Shown here: positions 33,361-45,100 of the stretch, in pieces
How the letters are laid out: each line of letters begins with the position of its first letter
Numbering within the stretch: the first letter of the stretch is position 1
Source of the DNA: Bacteroides sp.
GTDB taxonomy: Bacteria > Bacteroidota > Bacteroidia > Bacteroidales > P3
DNA: 54,080 bases
Assembly (NCBI GenBank): GCA_023662825.1
Contig: JAMPIH010000014.1
Span: forward strand, 1-54,080
Direction of reading: 5' to 3'
Notes under the pieces: model-generated
What the model was told of the DNA's origin: nothing
What the model saw: only the letters and a program-made list of their open reading frames with translations
Database searches by the model: none
Made by a program: the position numbers and the translations under genes

Positions 33361-34464
33361 TTATCCCTTGTAGAAAGGCATCTTTACCACCTGGGCCTTG
33401 AGCTTGCGGCCGCGAACGTCGATAAAGATTTCGCTGCCGGCCTTGCTGAAACCGGCCTGTACGTAGCCTGTTCCGATGGCCTTGCCCAACGAAGGCGACT
33501 GCGAGCCGGAGCAGACGTGTCCGATCGTGTTGCCCTGTTCGTCGCAGATGGGATATTCGGCACGCGCGATACCGCGGTCCACCATTTCGAAGCCCACCAG
33601 CTTGCGTTTCACGCCTTCGGCCTTCAGTTTTTCCATCTTGTCGCGGTCGATGAAGTCATTGCCCGGCACCATCTTGGTGATCCAGCCCAGACCGGCTTCG
33701 ATCGGCGAGGTTTCGTCGTTGATTTCGTGACCGTAAAGGCAGAAACCCATTTCGAGACGCAGGGTGTCGCGACAGCCCAGACCGCAGGGCATGATGCCGA
33801 ATTCCTTGCCGGCTTCGAACACGGCGTCCCAGATTTTCTGACCGTCCTTGTTGGCGAAGTAGATTTCGCAACCGCCCGCGCCGGTATATCCGGTGGTACT
33901 CAGGATCACGTCTTTCACACCCGCCAGGTTCACTTTCTTGAAGGTATAGTAAACCATGTCCTCGATGGGCGTGTCGGTAAGCTTCTGCATGACTTTCAAA
34001 GCCAAGGGACCCTGCACGGCCAGCTGGGAAATCTCATCGGAGGCATTGTAGAGTTCCTTGCCCACTTCCATACCCATTTCCTTGGCGTGTTCGGCGAACC
34101 AGGCCCAGTCCTTGTCGATGTTGGCGGCGTTGGGAACCACCATATAGGTCTGTTCGTCAATGCGATATACCAACATATCGTCCACGATGCCGCCCTTGCC
34201 GTTGGGCACGGTGGTGTACTGCACCTTGCCGTCTTCCAGAGCGGCCACGTCGTTGGTGGTGAGGTGCTGCAGCAAGGCGAAGGCCTTGGGGCCCTTGATC
34301 CAGAACTCGCCCATATGCGAAACGTCGAAAACGCCTACTTTCTGGCGCACGTTGTTATGTTCGATAATGATACCCTGATATTGCACAGGCATGTTGTAAC
34401 CGGCAAACGGTTCCATCTTGGCACCCAGCTTGATGTGGGTGTCGGTAAATACGGTAGTTTTCAT
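33361..34464 (-). CDS. gcvT: GcvT, aminomethyltransferase (glycine cleavage T-protein)
   Basis: GcvT takes the aminomethyl group from lipoylated H-protein and transfers the methylene to tetrahydrofolate, releasing ammonia. I use the start at 34464 (MKTTVFTDTHIKLGAKM, 367 aa), which matches the family; nine further codons upstream are possible. Motifs are FAGYNMPVQYQGII, GVFDVSHMGEFWIKGP, NGKGGIVDDMLVYR with the catalytic-region Asp, STTGYTGAGGCEIYF, GLGCRDTLRLEMGFCLYGHEI and the C-terminal barrel SPSLGKAIGTGYV. Other gcv genes are not in the window. It follows the bactofilin gene by 36 bases and is probably the last gene of the T9SS adhesin operon, a metabolic gene in an odd neighbourhood. 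Confidence 0.96.
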   Translation of the reverse strand: MKTTVFTDTHIKLGAKMEPFAGYNMPVQYQGIIIEHNNVRQKVGVFDVSHMGEFWIKGPKAFALLQHLTTNDVAALEDGKVQYTTVPNGKGGIVDDMLVYRIDEQTYMVVPNAANIDKDWAWFAEHAKEMGMEVGKELYNASDEISQLAVQGPLALKVMQKLTDTPIEDMVYYTFKKVNLAGVKDVILSTTGYTGAGGCEIYFANKDGQKIWDAVFEAGKEFGIMPCGLGCRDTLRLEMGFCLYGHEINDETSPIEAGLGWITKMVPGNDFIDRDKMEKLKAEGVKRKLVGFEMVDRGIARAEYPICDEQGNTIGHVCSGSQSPSLGKAIGTGYVQAGFSKAGSEIFIDVRGRKLKAQVVKMPFYKG

Positions 34465-34500
34465 ATCTCTTGATTGTTTTACTTCTTCCATGATACGGCC

Positions 34501-34857
34501 CTACGCCCTTTCCTGCGGCATATTGCACTGGCCGTTGAATACAGCGCCCTGCTCGATAAACAGTTTCTGTATCGTGATCTCGCCTTCCACCATCGACGTG
34601 CCCTTAAGCGAGAGCAGGCCGGCAACCTCCATCTTGTCGGTCTTCACGTTCCCTTCGATTTCGGCGGAGGCGCAACGTACGCTTCCAATCAGACTGCCCG
34701 TGCTTCCCACCACCAGCTTGCCCTCGATGGCAAGGGTCCCTTCAAACGAACCGTCTATGCGTAAATTGCCGTTGCTGCTGAGGGATCCCTTTACACTGGT
34801 ACCCGCACCCAACACGTTGTACGATTGCAATGCTTCGTTTTCTGCCTGTCTGGTCAT
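34501..34857 (-). CDS. Bactofilin family cytoskeletal protein
   Basis: The 118-aa protein is a single bactofilin (DUF583) domain: TSVKGSLSSNGNLRIDGSFEG, KLVVGSTGSLIGSVRCASAEIEGNV, then MEVAGLLSLKGTSMVEGEI. This is the right-handed beta-helix repeat with small turns about every 6 residues per face. Bactofilins polymerise without nucleotide and often position cell-wall enzymes or surface structures. The tails are short, with no membrane helix. The gene lies between the PorP-like gene (36 bases) and gcvT, suggesting it may scaffold the surface machinery encoded upstream. That link is inference from location. Confidence 0.9.
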   Translation of the reverse strand: MTRQAENEALQSYNVLGAGTSVKGSLSSNGNLRIDGSFEGTLAIEGKLVVGSTGSLIGSVRCASAEIEGNVKTDKMEVAGLLSLKGTSMVEGEITIQKLFIEQGAVFNGQCNMPQERA

Positions 34858-34893
34858 CTTTTCTTTATTTTTTTACGCCAAGTCTCCGCCCGT

Positions 34894-35835
34894 CTATTCG
34901 AACATCAGCGGCGTGTCGGTAACTTCCCCGACCTTGCGCGTGGTTTCAAACTTCAACGAAAGGAACACCTCGTGCGAACCGGAATGGTACTTCTTCATGC
35001 CGCCCATCCCCAGGTCGTACGAGTATCCGATCGAAAACACCTTGCCGATCTTCGCCCCCGCCATCAGCACCACCGCATCGTTGTAGCGGTAGCCTCCGCC
35101 GAACCAGAAGATATCCAGAATGCGGAAGTTCAGGATGGCGTCCGCCTTCAGGTAGCCTCCCACATAATGGGCGGCGATATAGGGGTCGATGGCGAATTTG
35201 GGACTGATGTCGCCCTTAAACTGGATAAAGGCATGGTATCCCTCCTGCGGCGCGAAGTAATCGTGCTTGCGGTCGTAAGCCCAGGCGGTAAGGTGCGTGG
35301 CGCTCAGACCGAGGCTGAACTTGTTGAAGGTAAACATCAGGCCGAAATCCACATCGGGTTTCAGGTCGTTTACGTCCTCAAAGTTAACCAATTCGTCGGT
35401 TTCATCCTCCACTTTTATCTTGCTGCCCTCGAAGTTCTTGTAAATCAGGCCCGCATTGACACCGAGCGAGAGGTAGTTCTTGCGCCCCAGATGGATATGG
35501 TACGAATAGCCGAACTTGGCGTTCATCGTAAAGGTAAGCCCGAACGACTCGCCCATGACCGACCCAGAGATACCCGACCTTATCTCGGGCAGGTAGCCGG
35601 AAGCGTTGAGCATGATGTTCTTGGGCGCGCCCTTGAAGCCCACCCACTGCATACGGCCGAACAACGACACATCCACCACGGGATCGGGCCTTACCGCCGC
35701 CGGGTTGAAATTCACCTTGTGGAACAGCTGTTGGGTGAATATTGGCGTATTGTTTTGTGCCCGCAAGGGAACAGAGCACAATAACACGGCAAGCAAAGCC
35801 CAAAAGTGTGTATGTGTTGGTTTAAAATGCATCAA
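34894..35835 (-). CDS. PorP/SprF family T9SS outer-membrane protein
   Basis: The 313-aa product has a signal peptide (about 1-27, LLAVLLCSVPLRA-Q) and an outer-membrane beta-barrel pattern of alternating strands. It opens FTQQLFHKVNFNPAAVRPD, the variant of the 'NPAxAG' start typical of PorP/SprF. SprF-like proteins are needed for secretion or attachment of partner adhesins with type B sorting domains, and are encoded next to them. Here the giant type B adhesin and an OmpA protein precede it, with a 4-base overlap to the OmpA gene. This supports a dedicated partner role over that of the core PorP of the machine. Confidence 0.88.
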   Translation of the reverse strand: MMHFKPTHTHFWALLAVLLCSVPLRAQNNTPIFTQQLFHKVNFNPAAVRPDPVVDVSLFGRMQWVGFKGAPKNIMLNASGYLPEIRSGISGSVMGESFGLTFTMNAKFGYSYHIHLGRKNYLSLGVNAGLIYKNFEGSKIKVEDETDELVNFEDVNDLKPDVDFGLMFTFNKFSLGLSATHLTAWAYDRKHDYFAPQEGYHAFIQFKGDISPKFAIDPYIAAHYVGGYLKADAILNFRILDIFWFGGGYRYNDAVVLMAGAKIGKVFSIGYSYDLGMGGMKKYHSGSHEVFLSLKFETTRKVGEVTDTPLMFE

Positions 35836-38800
35836 CGCCTTCTGTTATGTTGCAGGATGGCCTTGGCTTCGTTCACCGTAATGCGCCGGCCTTTATAGAA
35901 CGCCGCGATGTAGCACTCGCGGTTCTGATCCAAAAGCCGCTTCACCACGGCCTGCGCCTTTTCCAAGGTATTGTAATGGCTGCCTACATTGTATTTGTAC
36001 AGGCCGTCACCATCCATGTAATAGGTTATCTCGAAATCGGGATTCTTCTCCACAATGTCGCGGTAGTAGTCCTTGGGATCGTCCAAGGGCACGCGGAAAG
36101 CGCCCACCTGCACCATAAAGCGAACCTTTTCCTCCTGCGGGAAGCTTACCTCGGGCGCCGGATAGTTCAGGTCGTCTTTCTTGGCGTTCACCGCCTTGGG
36201 GTTGCGCAGGCGGAAGGTGGTGCGGCGGTTCAGGTAGTGTTCCTTATCGGTAACGGCATTGCGTATCAGCGGGTTGCTCTCTCCGTACGACTTGCCCTTG
36301 AAGCGGCTCATGTCCATGCCCTTCTTGGCCACATACGAGCGGACCGTTTCCAGACGGCGGTCGGAAAGCTTCTGGTTGTATTCTTCCGAACCGCGTTCGT
36401 CGGTGTTGGCTTCCACCTCGAAAATCATCTGCGGGTTCTTGAGCGCGATGATGATCATGCGGTCCAGTTCACGCGAACCGTCCTTGATCAGTTCTTCCTT
36501 GTCGAAATCGTAATAGACGTTGTTGATGTACACCTCGTCGTTCACTTCCGCCAGTTTGGGCGTGCATTCGAAGAGGATGTAGTCGCGCGTTACCACTTTC
36601 TTGCGGATGTCGTCTTGGGTGATGCCCTTGGGCAGCGACGGCAGGTTGGCGTTGGAGGTCATCTGCAGATGCAGCGAATAGGCCGTGTTGGGAGCCAAGT
36701 CGATATAGGAAACGTGTCCCTGCTGGTCGGTAAGGGTGATCAGGGCCTTGTCTTCGCCCGACTTGATGTAAAAGTCCTCGCCCACATTGCGCCTCCATTC
36801 GGGTTTGTCGCTGCACACCTCGCACTTGGCGTCGGGAGGAACCACCGTAAGCTTGGCGCGGCGCAGGGGATCGTTGATACGTTTCTTATAGTTATCGACC
36901 GTGCGCGCGTCGGGCTTCTGCTCTATCTTCTTCTCCTTGTTGATTTTGGCAATCAACGATTTGGGCGAAGAAAGCGTGTCTTTGGGCTTCGGCTTCGGTT
37001 TGGGAACCGGTTTCGGTTTGGGCTTGGGCTTTTCTTCGGGTTTCTTTTTCGGCTTGGGCGCGGGTTTCTTGGGCTGAACCAGCTTGCGGGTCTCGAAATC
37101 CACCCGGCGGGTCACCAGAATGGGCAGCACCTGCCCGTCTTTTTCCAGGACCACGGTGCGCGTGGTATCCTTGAAACCGTCGGAATACACCGTAAAGTCG
37201 TAGGTTCCCGGTGCCAGGAAAGAAACGGAATATTTACCCGTGCTGTCGGGCCTGGCCGAGGTATAGAAATCGCTTTCCTTACTCCGCACCATGATGTAGT
37301 AGTTCTTGAGCACGTTGTGAATCGTGTCGGCCTTGAAGCTCTGTTCTTCTTCGGTTACCGTTTCGGGCACGCCTACAAGGCCTTCGGCAGGCACCGGATT
37401 ACCCAGACTGTCCAAGACCGGATTGCCGAGGCTGTCGAGCGCAAAGGAGGCCGAATCGACCGGAGCGGGTTCCAGCGTGCGGGTTTTCTTTACCGTAAGC
37501 GTGTCGTAGCGTATCTCCCACGAGGAAACGGTACCCTCCACCTGATATTTCACGCCCCAGGTGCGCATCAGGAAAAGGTTGTCGGTGCGCCCCCAGTCGG
37601 TGTGGCGGTTCGAAGAGAGGATCAGCATGCCGTGCGCCACATCGGGCAGGAGCGCGTTGTCGTCGAACGAGGAATTTATGGGCATGGGCAAGGTGTTGAT
37701 GTTGCGCACCTTGCTGCGGTTCGAATCGAGCATGGCCACATACAGGTCGGTGCCGCCGTAGCCCACGTGTCCGTCGGAGGCGAAGATGAACATGCTGTCG
37801 TTGACCCACTGCGGGAACACCTCGCGGCCGGGCGTGTTCACCAGCGAATCGTAACGCACCGGAATACCCCAGTCGGCATTCACGATAACCGCCTGCAGGC
37901 CGGTAACCATCTGTGCCTTTTTCTTGCGCGAAGAGGTCTTGCCCTGTGCCGAGGGCGGGGTCACTTTCCGGCGCTTGCCTTTGGCAACCGGCTCTACCTT
38001 AGGCGCGGTGCGTTCCACATACCAGATGTCGGAACCGGTGCGGCGGGCCTCGTCGCGATACACGAACAGAAGCCGCTTGCCGTCTTTACTGATGGAAGGA
38101 TGCGCCACCTTGCCCAGGAAATTGTCGTTGCCTTCCATGTAGTTGAAGAGGAACTCCTGCAGGTTGTTCCATGAGCCGTCGGCCTCGCGCCGCACGGTAT
38201 AAATGCCGCTGCTGTTCACCTGATTCCAGGTAAAGAAGCCTATGTTGTTTACCGAGTCGTAGCTGAACGTGCCGATATTGCCTTTCAATTCCGCGATTTC
38301 TCCACGGAAAGGTTCCGGATTGACCCATGTCTTGGAAGCCGCATCGTAGGTTGCCGAGAAAAGCCGCGAATAACCCTGCGCCGTGCGGGGGTCGCTTACC
38401 GTCTGTCCCTGCTGCGGGCGGGAGGAGGTGAACACTAACTGTCCCGCCACCAGAGAGGGGGCGTATTCGCTGAAGGCCGTGTTCAGGGCCGTGTCGTAGT
38501 GCAGGTCTTTGGGCAGAAGCCCGAAGGCTTCCTGCATCTGCCGCGCGTATTCCAGATTCTGCAGGCTCTGTTCACGGATACGGGTGGCCGGAGTGGAAAC
38601 CCCCTTGGCCTTGAGGTCGTCGAGGATACGCTGTGCCCGGTCGTAGGCGCTCACCGCAAAGAGCACGTCGGCGTATGCCTGCAGGAAAGCGGCATCGCGC
38701 ACCCCTTTGCGCCAGATATGCGAATAGTGCAGGGCCGCCGCCTTGGGATGGTTCATGCGCTGCTGGCTCTGCCCCATCAGATACTCGATCTTGAGCAGGC

Positions 38801-39089
38801 GCGCGGAGTCCTTCTCGCGCGAGAAAGCCCGCAAGAAGCGGTCGTAGGCCACTGCATACTGTTCCAGGCTGAACGCCGCCATGCCCAACTCCACCTGCTT
38901 GCGCACGCCGCCCTTGAATCCGTCGCCCTTAACATCATCCTTAACGGCCTTCATCGCCTGATCCTGCCGGATTTGCTGCTGCACGTCTTCTTTCGAGCCA
39001 TCCATGACGGGCTGTTGCGCAGACACGCTTCCCAACCCGACAAGAACCGCCAAGCCAAACGAAACAAAAGCTAACCTCATCTTACACAT
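35832..39089 (-). CDS. OmpA-family outer-membrane anchor with TPR, PD40-like, and SPOR-like domains
   Basis: The 1085-aa protein has a signal peptide (1-25), a TPR-like helical part (about 50-190), PD40/WD40-like beta-propeller repeats (about 205-480), a carboxypeptidase-regulatory-like domain (about 595-665), a Lys/Pro linker (about 670-715) and an OmpA peptidoglycan-binding domain (about 860-965: YYDFDKEELIKDGSRELDRM, NTDERGSEEYNQKLSDRRLE with the binding Asp and Arg). A C-terminal SPOR-like domain follows (about 988-1070: FMVQVGAFRVP ... LYKYNVGSHYNTLEKAQAVVKRL). TPR-PD40-OmpA proteins resemble T9SS PorE/SprE-associated components. A SPOR domain would target septal denuded glycan. It sits between the giant adhesin (15 bases) and the PorP-like gene (4-base overlap). 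Confidence 0.88.
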   Translation of the reverse strand: MCKMRLAFVSFGLAVLVGLGSVSAQQPVMDGSKEDVQQQIRQDQAMKAVKDDVKGDGFKGGVRKQVELGMAAFSLEQYAVAYDRFLRAFSREKDSARLLKIEYLMGQSQQRMNHPKAAALHYSHIWRKGVRDAAFLQAYADVLFAVSAYDRAQRILDDLKAKGVSTPATRIREQSLQNLEYARQMQEAFGLLPKDLHYDTALNTAFSEYAPSLVAGQLVFTSSRPQQGQTVSDPRTAQGYSRLFSATYDAASKTWVNPEPFRGEIAELKGNIGTFSYDSVNNIGFFTWNQVNSSGIYTVRREADGSWNNLQEFLFNYMEGNDNFLGKVAHPSISKDGKRLLFVYRDEARRTGSDIWYVERTAPKVEPVAKGKRRKVTPPSAQGKTSSRKKKAQMVTGLQAVIVNADWGIPVRYDSLVNTPGREVFPQWVNDSMFIFASDGHVGYGGTDLYVAMLDSNRSKVRNINTLPMPINSSFDDNALLPDVAHGMLILSSNRHTDWGRTDNLFLMRTWGVKYQVEGTVSSWEIRYDTLTVKKTRTLEPAPVDSASFALDSLGNPVLDSLGNPVPAEGLVGVPETVTEEEQSFKADTIHNVLKNYYIMVRSKESDFYTSARPDSTGKYSVSFLAPGTYDFTVYSDGFKDTTRTVVLEKDGQVLPILVTRRVDFETRKLVQPKKPAPKPKKKPEEKPKPKPKPVPKPKPKPKDTLSSPKSLIAKINKEKKIEQKPDARTVDNYKKRINDPLRRAKLTVVPPDAKCEVCSDKPEWRRNVGEDFYIKSGEDKALITLTDQQGHVSYIDLAPNTAYSLHLQMTSNANLPSLPKGITQDDIRKKVVTRDYILFECTPKLAEVNDEVYINNVYYDFDKEELIKDGSRELDRMIIIALKNPQMIFEVEANTDERGSEEYNQKLSDRRLETVRSYVAKKGMDMSRFKGKSYGESNPLIRNAVTDKEHYLNRRTTFRLRNPKAVNAKKDDLNYPAPEVSFPQEEKVRFMVQVGAFRVPLDDPKDYYRDIVEKNPDFEITYYMDGDGLYKYNVGSHYNTLEKAQAVVKRLLDQNRECYIAAFYKGRRITVNEAKAILQHNRRR

Positions 39090-39104
39090 CTTCTTTTAAA
39101 AATG

Positions 39105-42100
39105 TCAATCAACCTTTAATACCGTCACCACACCCTTGAACACAAGGTCTTTGCCGTTTTCGCGTACAACGGCCACATACAGGTAATCGCCCGGACGCAC
39201 TTTCTTGTTCTTGTTCGTGCCGTCCCAGCCTTCGCCCGTCGTGGTATGGTATATCTCCTCACCCCAGCGGGTAAAGATGGTCAGTTCCGAAACTCCCTTG
39301 AGGAACACGTCGTTCTTGCCGTCGCCGTTGGGCGTAAAGGCGTTGGGGATATCGCTGCCCTTGCCCAGCTTGATGTAAACCGTGTCGGAAGCCGTACATC
39401 CGCTCAAGGTATCCAAAACCACCAGACGCAGTTCGGAGGCCTGGTAGATGGAATGGGTCCTGGTTTCGGGTTCCGCCTCATAGCCGGGCAGAACGAGCGT
39501 GGTGTCGGGCGCCGAGGTCCAGCGGTAAGCGTATTCGCCGGTTCCCTCTTCCACCCGGGACTGCACCTGGATGCGGCTGCCCACCGGCACTTCCACCGGA
39601 TTGGACGATACATTGGTGAACCGCACGGAGGGACTGTCGAAAACGCTCAGCCACACATCCGCCGTATCGCCATGCGCGGACACCGTTTCCGACACCGAGT
39701 CGCGTAGGAAAGTGCTGTCCGAAACAATCACGCGGTACAGGTAATCGCCCGCCTTATCGTGCGTAACGGTAGCCGTGGCACGGTTTCGGTCCGATTCCAG
39801 TTCCTGCCAGGCACTGTCGTTCCAACGGTACCAATGGATATAGTAGTGGTATCCGTTTTGCCCGCCTGCCGTATCCACACGCATACGGTCGTAGTTGCCG
39901 CCCGTAACGAGCGCCAGCAGTTCCTTATCCATGCCCGCGCAGGCGAACCATTCGCCTTCGAACGTCACGCCCAACAGGCTGTCCACCCGGATACGCACGG
40001 TGTCGTAAGCGAGGCAAAGCCCGTCGCGGCGGTAGAACGGCAGCGAAGCCTGGCCGGCAACCGCCTTCTGGCGCGAATCCACGTAGAAGGTTTCCACATC
40101 CTGCACCAAGGTCTTGGTGTAGCGCCGGTTGGTGCGGCCGCTGTCCTGCAAGGGATAGAGCCTGGTTTCGGGCTGCCAGCGGTAGGTATAGGCGTTGGTG
40201 TCGCCCACCGAGGTTTCCGCCACCAGCACCGGCACATGTTCCGAACCGTAAACCACACTGTACGATGTATCGTAGGCGGCAAAGATCCGGTAGCGGAACG
40301 GCACGAGCTCAACGATACGCGGGCTGAGCATACTGTCGGCCAAACGGCTGCAGTCGTTGCCCGCCAGCATCACGAGGCGCAAGGTATCTTCGGTAGCACC
40401 GGACAGATACTGCAGCACCGACACGCTGTCGCCCAGCACGAAAGCGTCGAGCGGCGTATAGAGGGAATCGGGCTCGAAGCTCCATTCGAAGAACAGCCCC
40501 TGGTTGCGTTGCGCGGCCGTAAGGTTGATATAGGCATAGCCCGTATCGGAGAGGCAGTAGCGCGGCACCTGAACCGTGCTGTTGAAATCGGAAATCGTGG
40601 TGATCGGGCTTATCGTGAACACCGTATCCCGGCTGCCGCACTCGTTGAACGAACGCACCGTCACGCTTACCGGCTGCGTGCTGTGCGCGGTGTTGCCTAT
40701 AACCAGAGAGTCGGTTTTCATATACGAATCCCGACGGGCGAGAACGGTGGCCGTATAGCTGTTTTCGTAGAACCAGGCCACGCTGTCGATATGTTCCGGA
40801 TCGGGCCATACCGCCATTTCATACACATCGCGGGTATAGCACGGATAGGCGATGCCGTCGAAACGGGCCTTGGCCGCACTGTCCTTTACGGTTACGCGCA
40901 GGCCGACGGCCTTGCTCATACCGCAGCTGTTGTGGCGTCGGTAGCGCACGCTGATATACGAAGCCGTATCGTATTGAACCAGGTACGAGGTCTGCGGCAG
41001 TTCGTTTCCGTCCAGACGCGTCCAGCCCGCGGGCGTGTTCCAGAAGAAACGGATCGTATCGAGATCGTACGAATCCTTGTCCTTCAACCACGCCTGCAGT
41101 TCCGTACCCAGACAGGGATCCGGCCTTTCCACCAGAATGCTGTCGTTGAACTCGTCTTGCGGACGGATGCTTACCTCGAACACGGTGGGGAAGGCCGTGC
41201 CGCAACCCGAGCGCGGGTAACAGAGAATGGTGTCTTTGGTGCGTCCCGGCGCCGACAAGGTGTCGAAATAGGCGTGCAGCACCGTATCGCCGCCCACGAT
41301 GCTGTCGATATGCCAGCCCTGCGGAACTTCCCAATGATAGTCGATGTCTTCGAAAATGGCCTTCTTTTCGGGATCCACCGTAAAGACAAACGTATAGGGA
41401 TTATCCTCGCAAACCATATCGGGACCGTCGATCACGCCCGGAATTTCGGGAACGGTATCGGTAATCAGGTAATGTACAAAAGGTTCCGCCGCACAGCCAA
41501 AGAGGTTCTTCGGCGTAAAGACAAGTCTGGCCGTATCCGTGTTGAGGCACTTGATCACCAGACGCATCTTGCCGCCGTCTTCGCTGACCTCGATTTCGTT
41601 ATCGCCTTCCTTGGCGTATTCTATCCGTAAATCGTAGTCGGTGGCATCGGTATAGGCGTTCAGCGCCTGAACCGTAAGATAGACGGTACTGTCGAGGCAA
41701 ACGTTCTGGTCGCCCGACACCAGCAGCCTGGCCGTATCGACGGGATAGGCCTTTTTGGAAACCGGTATTCCGCGCACCAGACGGTCGCCGCACTCGTCCA
41801 TGGCATATACCACGATATCACCGGTATCCTTGCCCACGATTACCGGGCAGAAGTTGTTCGGCGTAACCGACAATATATTGGTGTCACCCACCGCACCCAC
41901 AACGGCGGCATCCGTGCCGGCGATGCGCCAGTCTCCCGGGAATTCCCAACGGTATGCCTTTATGTTGGAAGCCGTGCTTTGGGGCAACTCATATCTTACC
42001 ACTTCACCTACGCAAGGCCTTTCCTCAAAAACGGCAAATCCGGGAGTCTGAGGAACCGCTCTCGGCGTAAACGTAACCGAATACACGGGCTTGGCCAGCA

Positions 42101-45100
42101 GCGAGCCGCAGCCCAATTCGCTGAAACTCGTTACCGGGCTTACCCCTACGGCGCCCCGTTGGTTTCCGACAATTACGGTTACCTTGGCATCGGTGCTGTC
42201 GGTGCCTTCCTTAAAGCTCCATCCGGTGGGAAGCACCCATTTGTAAGCCGGGGCAATATGATGCTCTACGCTGAATTCTATTTCTTCTTCGGGGCAGGGC
42301 TCGGGATTTTCCTCCAATTCGGCCGGGCTGACGTTTACCTTGCCCAACTCTGCCGAAGAAATAGTGTCTTCGTAGCCGAGACGTACATACAGGGGATCTC
42401 CCGAACCGCCGCAGGCGGTATAATAACCGTAAACGGCCACCAGCACCGAACTGTCGACGGTTGCCGCAGCGTTGGGCGTAATGATGCCTTTTTCGGTCAC
42501 CGCCATCGATTCTCCGCGCAGACGTACATATTTGAACTCAACGCCCGGAGCGTCCGCCCCGTCTTGCCTTACCTTAAGATAAATACCGCCGCCATGCAGG
42601 CACACCACATCGGTTACCGTATCGGCATCGTAAGAATAAGTATGGTCTTCCTGTGCGTACCAATCGGGAAGAGGCTTATGCGGTGTATGGATTACCTTGG
42701 CCTCGAAAGTGGCCTTCGGACCAGAACCGCAGGCATTGGAACCATACACCGTAACCGTTCCGTCGATATCCGTTACCTGATCGACAGTCAAATGAGGAAC
42801 TTCACTTTCAAGCTTCCGGGGTTCCCACGGAAATTCCCAATAATATTTATCCGCATTATCAACTTCCCGACAGTCGAGATCGAGTTTCTCACTTAGACAA
42901 ATCGGAGCCGGGGTGATGACGGGTTCCTGCAACACCGCCGGTTTGGGCACCAAGGCCAGTGCCGGCGAATGTGAAGTACCGCATATATTACGCAGGTTTA
43001 CGTGCAGCTGCAATTCATCCGCCCCCACCTTCAAGGGCAGGTCGCGGTAAAATCCATCTATCGGAGCGCCTACATACGTCCAATCGGTGCTGCCCAAGGC
43101 AAGGTCGTCGCCTACGGAAGATTGTGGCGCCTCACCCTTTGCGTTCCATGAAAAATACGATTCCGCATCCGACAGGATACTCCAATGGATGTTTTTGGCG
43201 ATCGTGTATTTCTGTTCGGTTCCCCCGCAAGGATCCATGGCGATAGGCGTATTGTCGGCATAATTCAACACGATAGAAGGCAACAGCACTTCCAGTCTGC
43301 CCAAGTCTTCATCTTCGTCTTCCACCAAGGCGAACGTAAGGGTATCCATCGAAAGGATACGGATCTGCAAGGTATCCGAATAACGTCGGCAGCCCTTGGC
43401 GCGCGAGGAAAATTCAAGCACGAAAGGTTCGGCATTCACATCGGTCTGGGTCAGGGTGCAGGATTCGTCCTCCCTTTCAAAGCCCGTCGCGCTGCCCTGT
43501 ACCAAACGCCACTGGGTTTCGTACTTACCCTCTTCCCAACTGTCCGAATGCACGTGCAAGGTAATTTCTTCGCGCATACAGAGCGTGTCTTTGGCCACGG
43601 GATCCTTTTCGGCATCGTAGGCGGGATCGAAATTCACCGGAACGGCACGCGAGGGAATGCGTAACACTTCGGCGATATCGATCCGGTTGCTTTCCTGTGC
43701 GTTACCGCAACCGTTGTAAGGAACCACATAGACTTCTCCCGCTTGGTAGTCCTCGGCATTGAAACTGCGCACCACCTGCGTTCCCACATTAACGGTGTCG
43801 AGCTGCGCGCCCCAGGGATAATGCCAGATAAAACCGCCGATATTGGCCGAAGAATCCACGCGGAACACCAAGGAATCGCCATCGCAGACCCTTTCGGAAA
43901 GCATCTGCAGCTTGTAGGTGGAATCGGAAATGCTGACCACCGTCCTGATGGCCAACGAAGGCAGTCTGGAAATACCGCAACGGTTTTTCAGATCCACCGA
44001 AAGGTAAAGCAGCTGATTGTTGGGTATACTCACTTCCAGCACATCCTCATCACCGCTGTACCATGCCTTTTCGAGATCGTCTTCCTGTTTGGGATTGAGC
44101 CACGTAAAATTGTCGTCTTTCTTAACGGCACTGCTCACCATAACGCCATCGGCATCGTGATAACGCGCCCGGGTCTGCGACAGGGAATCCCACCACACAA
44201 AACGGTACCGAATACCTTCTTCCCCGAAATCGCTGTTGAAATGCCATTCGGCGTTCGCCGCACTGCCCCCACACGGACGTGTTACGATCTTTTTGTCTTC
44301 CTGTTCCCAGTCGGAAAGACGGTCGGCCAGATCCGCATCGGTTATCGCCACCGTATCGGCGGGTTTAATCCGAATCGTCAGCGTGTCGCCCCACAAGGCA
44401 CACTCCTTGTGACGTATCGCTACACCGAGAAACTTTTCTTCAAACCCCGCCTGATTGGCAAATTGAACCACACTGCTATCGGTTTCATAGCCGGCCTCCA
44501 CCGTCAAGGCATCTTCGGAATTGACAGCAAACTCGAACCATTTGTAGCGCCACGCCATGCCTTCTTCGTATGATTCATCTTTGTACTCAACAAGGTATTT
44601 GCGGTCGGTACGCAGGCAAACCGTATCGAAAACGGTGTCGCCCGATACCGTAAAATCCACCACCTTATCGAAATCCGTTACAGAAGGAGCCTTTAAATCC
44701 TTAATTACGTTTTCGATCCTTACCGTGTCGGAATAAGGTCCCACGCCGCATTTGTTGCTCGGCAATACATAGACAAAGCCTTCGGCGAATTCCGTTTTAC
44801 GGCCGAACTCGCGGTAGAACATCTTGTTATCGATGGAAAGGGTGTCGTGTTCCTTGCCCCAGGGATAAAACCACTCGTATTGGGTCGCATATTTTACCGA
44901 ATCCCATTCGAAGGCCACTTTCTCGCCCATGCAGAGCAGATTCCTGCCTTCCACTAAATGAACGGTGTCGCGTACCAATCCGATGGGATTGAAAACGGTG
45001 GCAAATACCGAGGACAATCCGCAAGGCGACTTTATCTGCGCTCCCAATTCCAAGGCATTGCGACCCACAATCATCTTAAGGGTATCGGAATAAATGCCCG

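Noticed and set aside
36950-37080. Lys/Pro-rich stretch of the OmpA protein as a frameshift or repeat artefact
   Set aside because: It is in frame and flanked by clear domains. Such linkers are common in OmpA-type envelope proteins.
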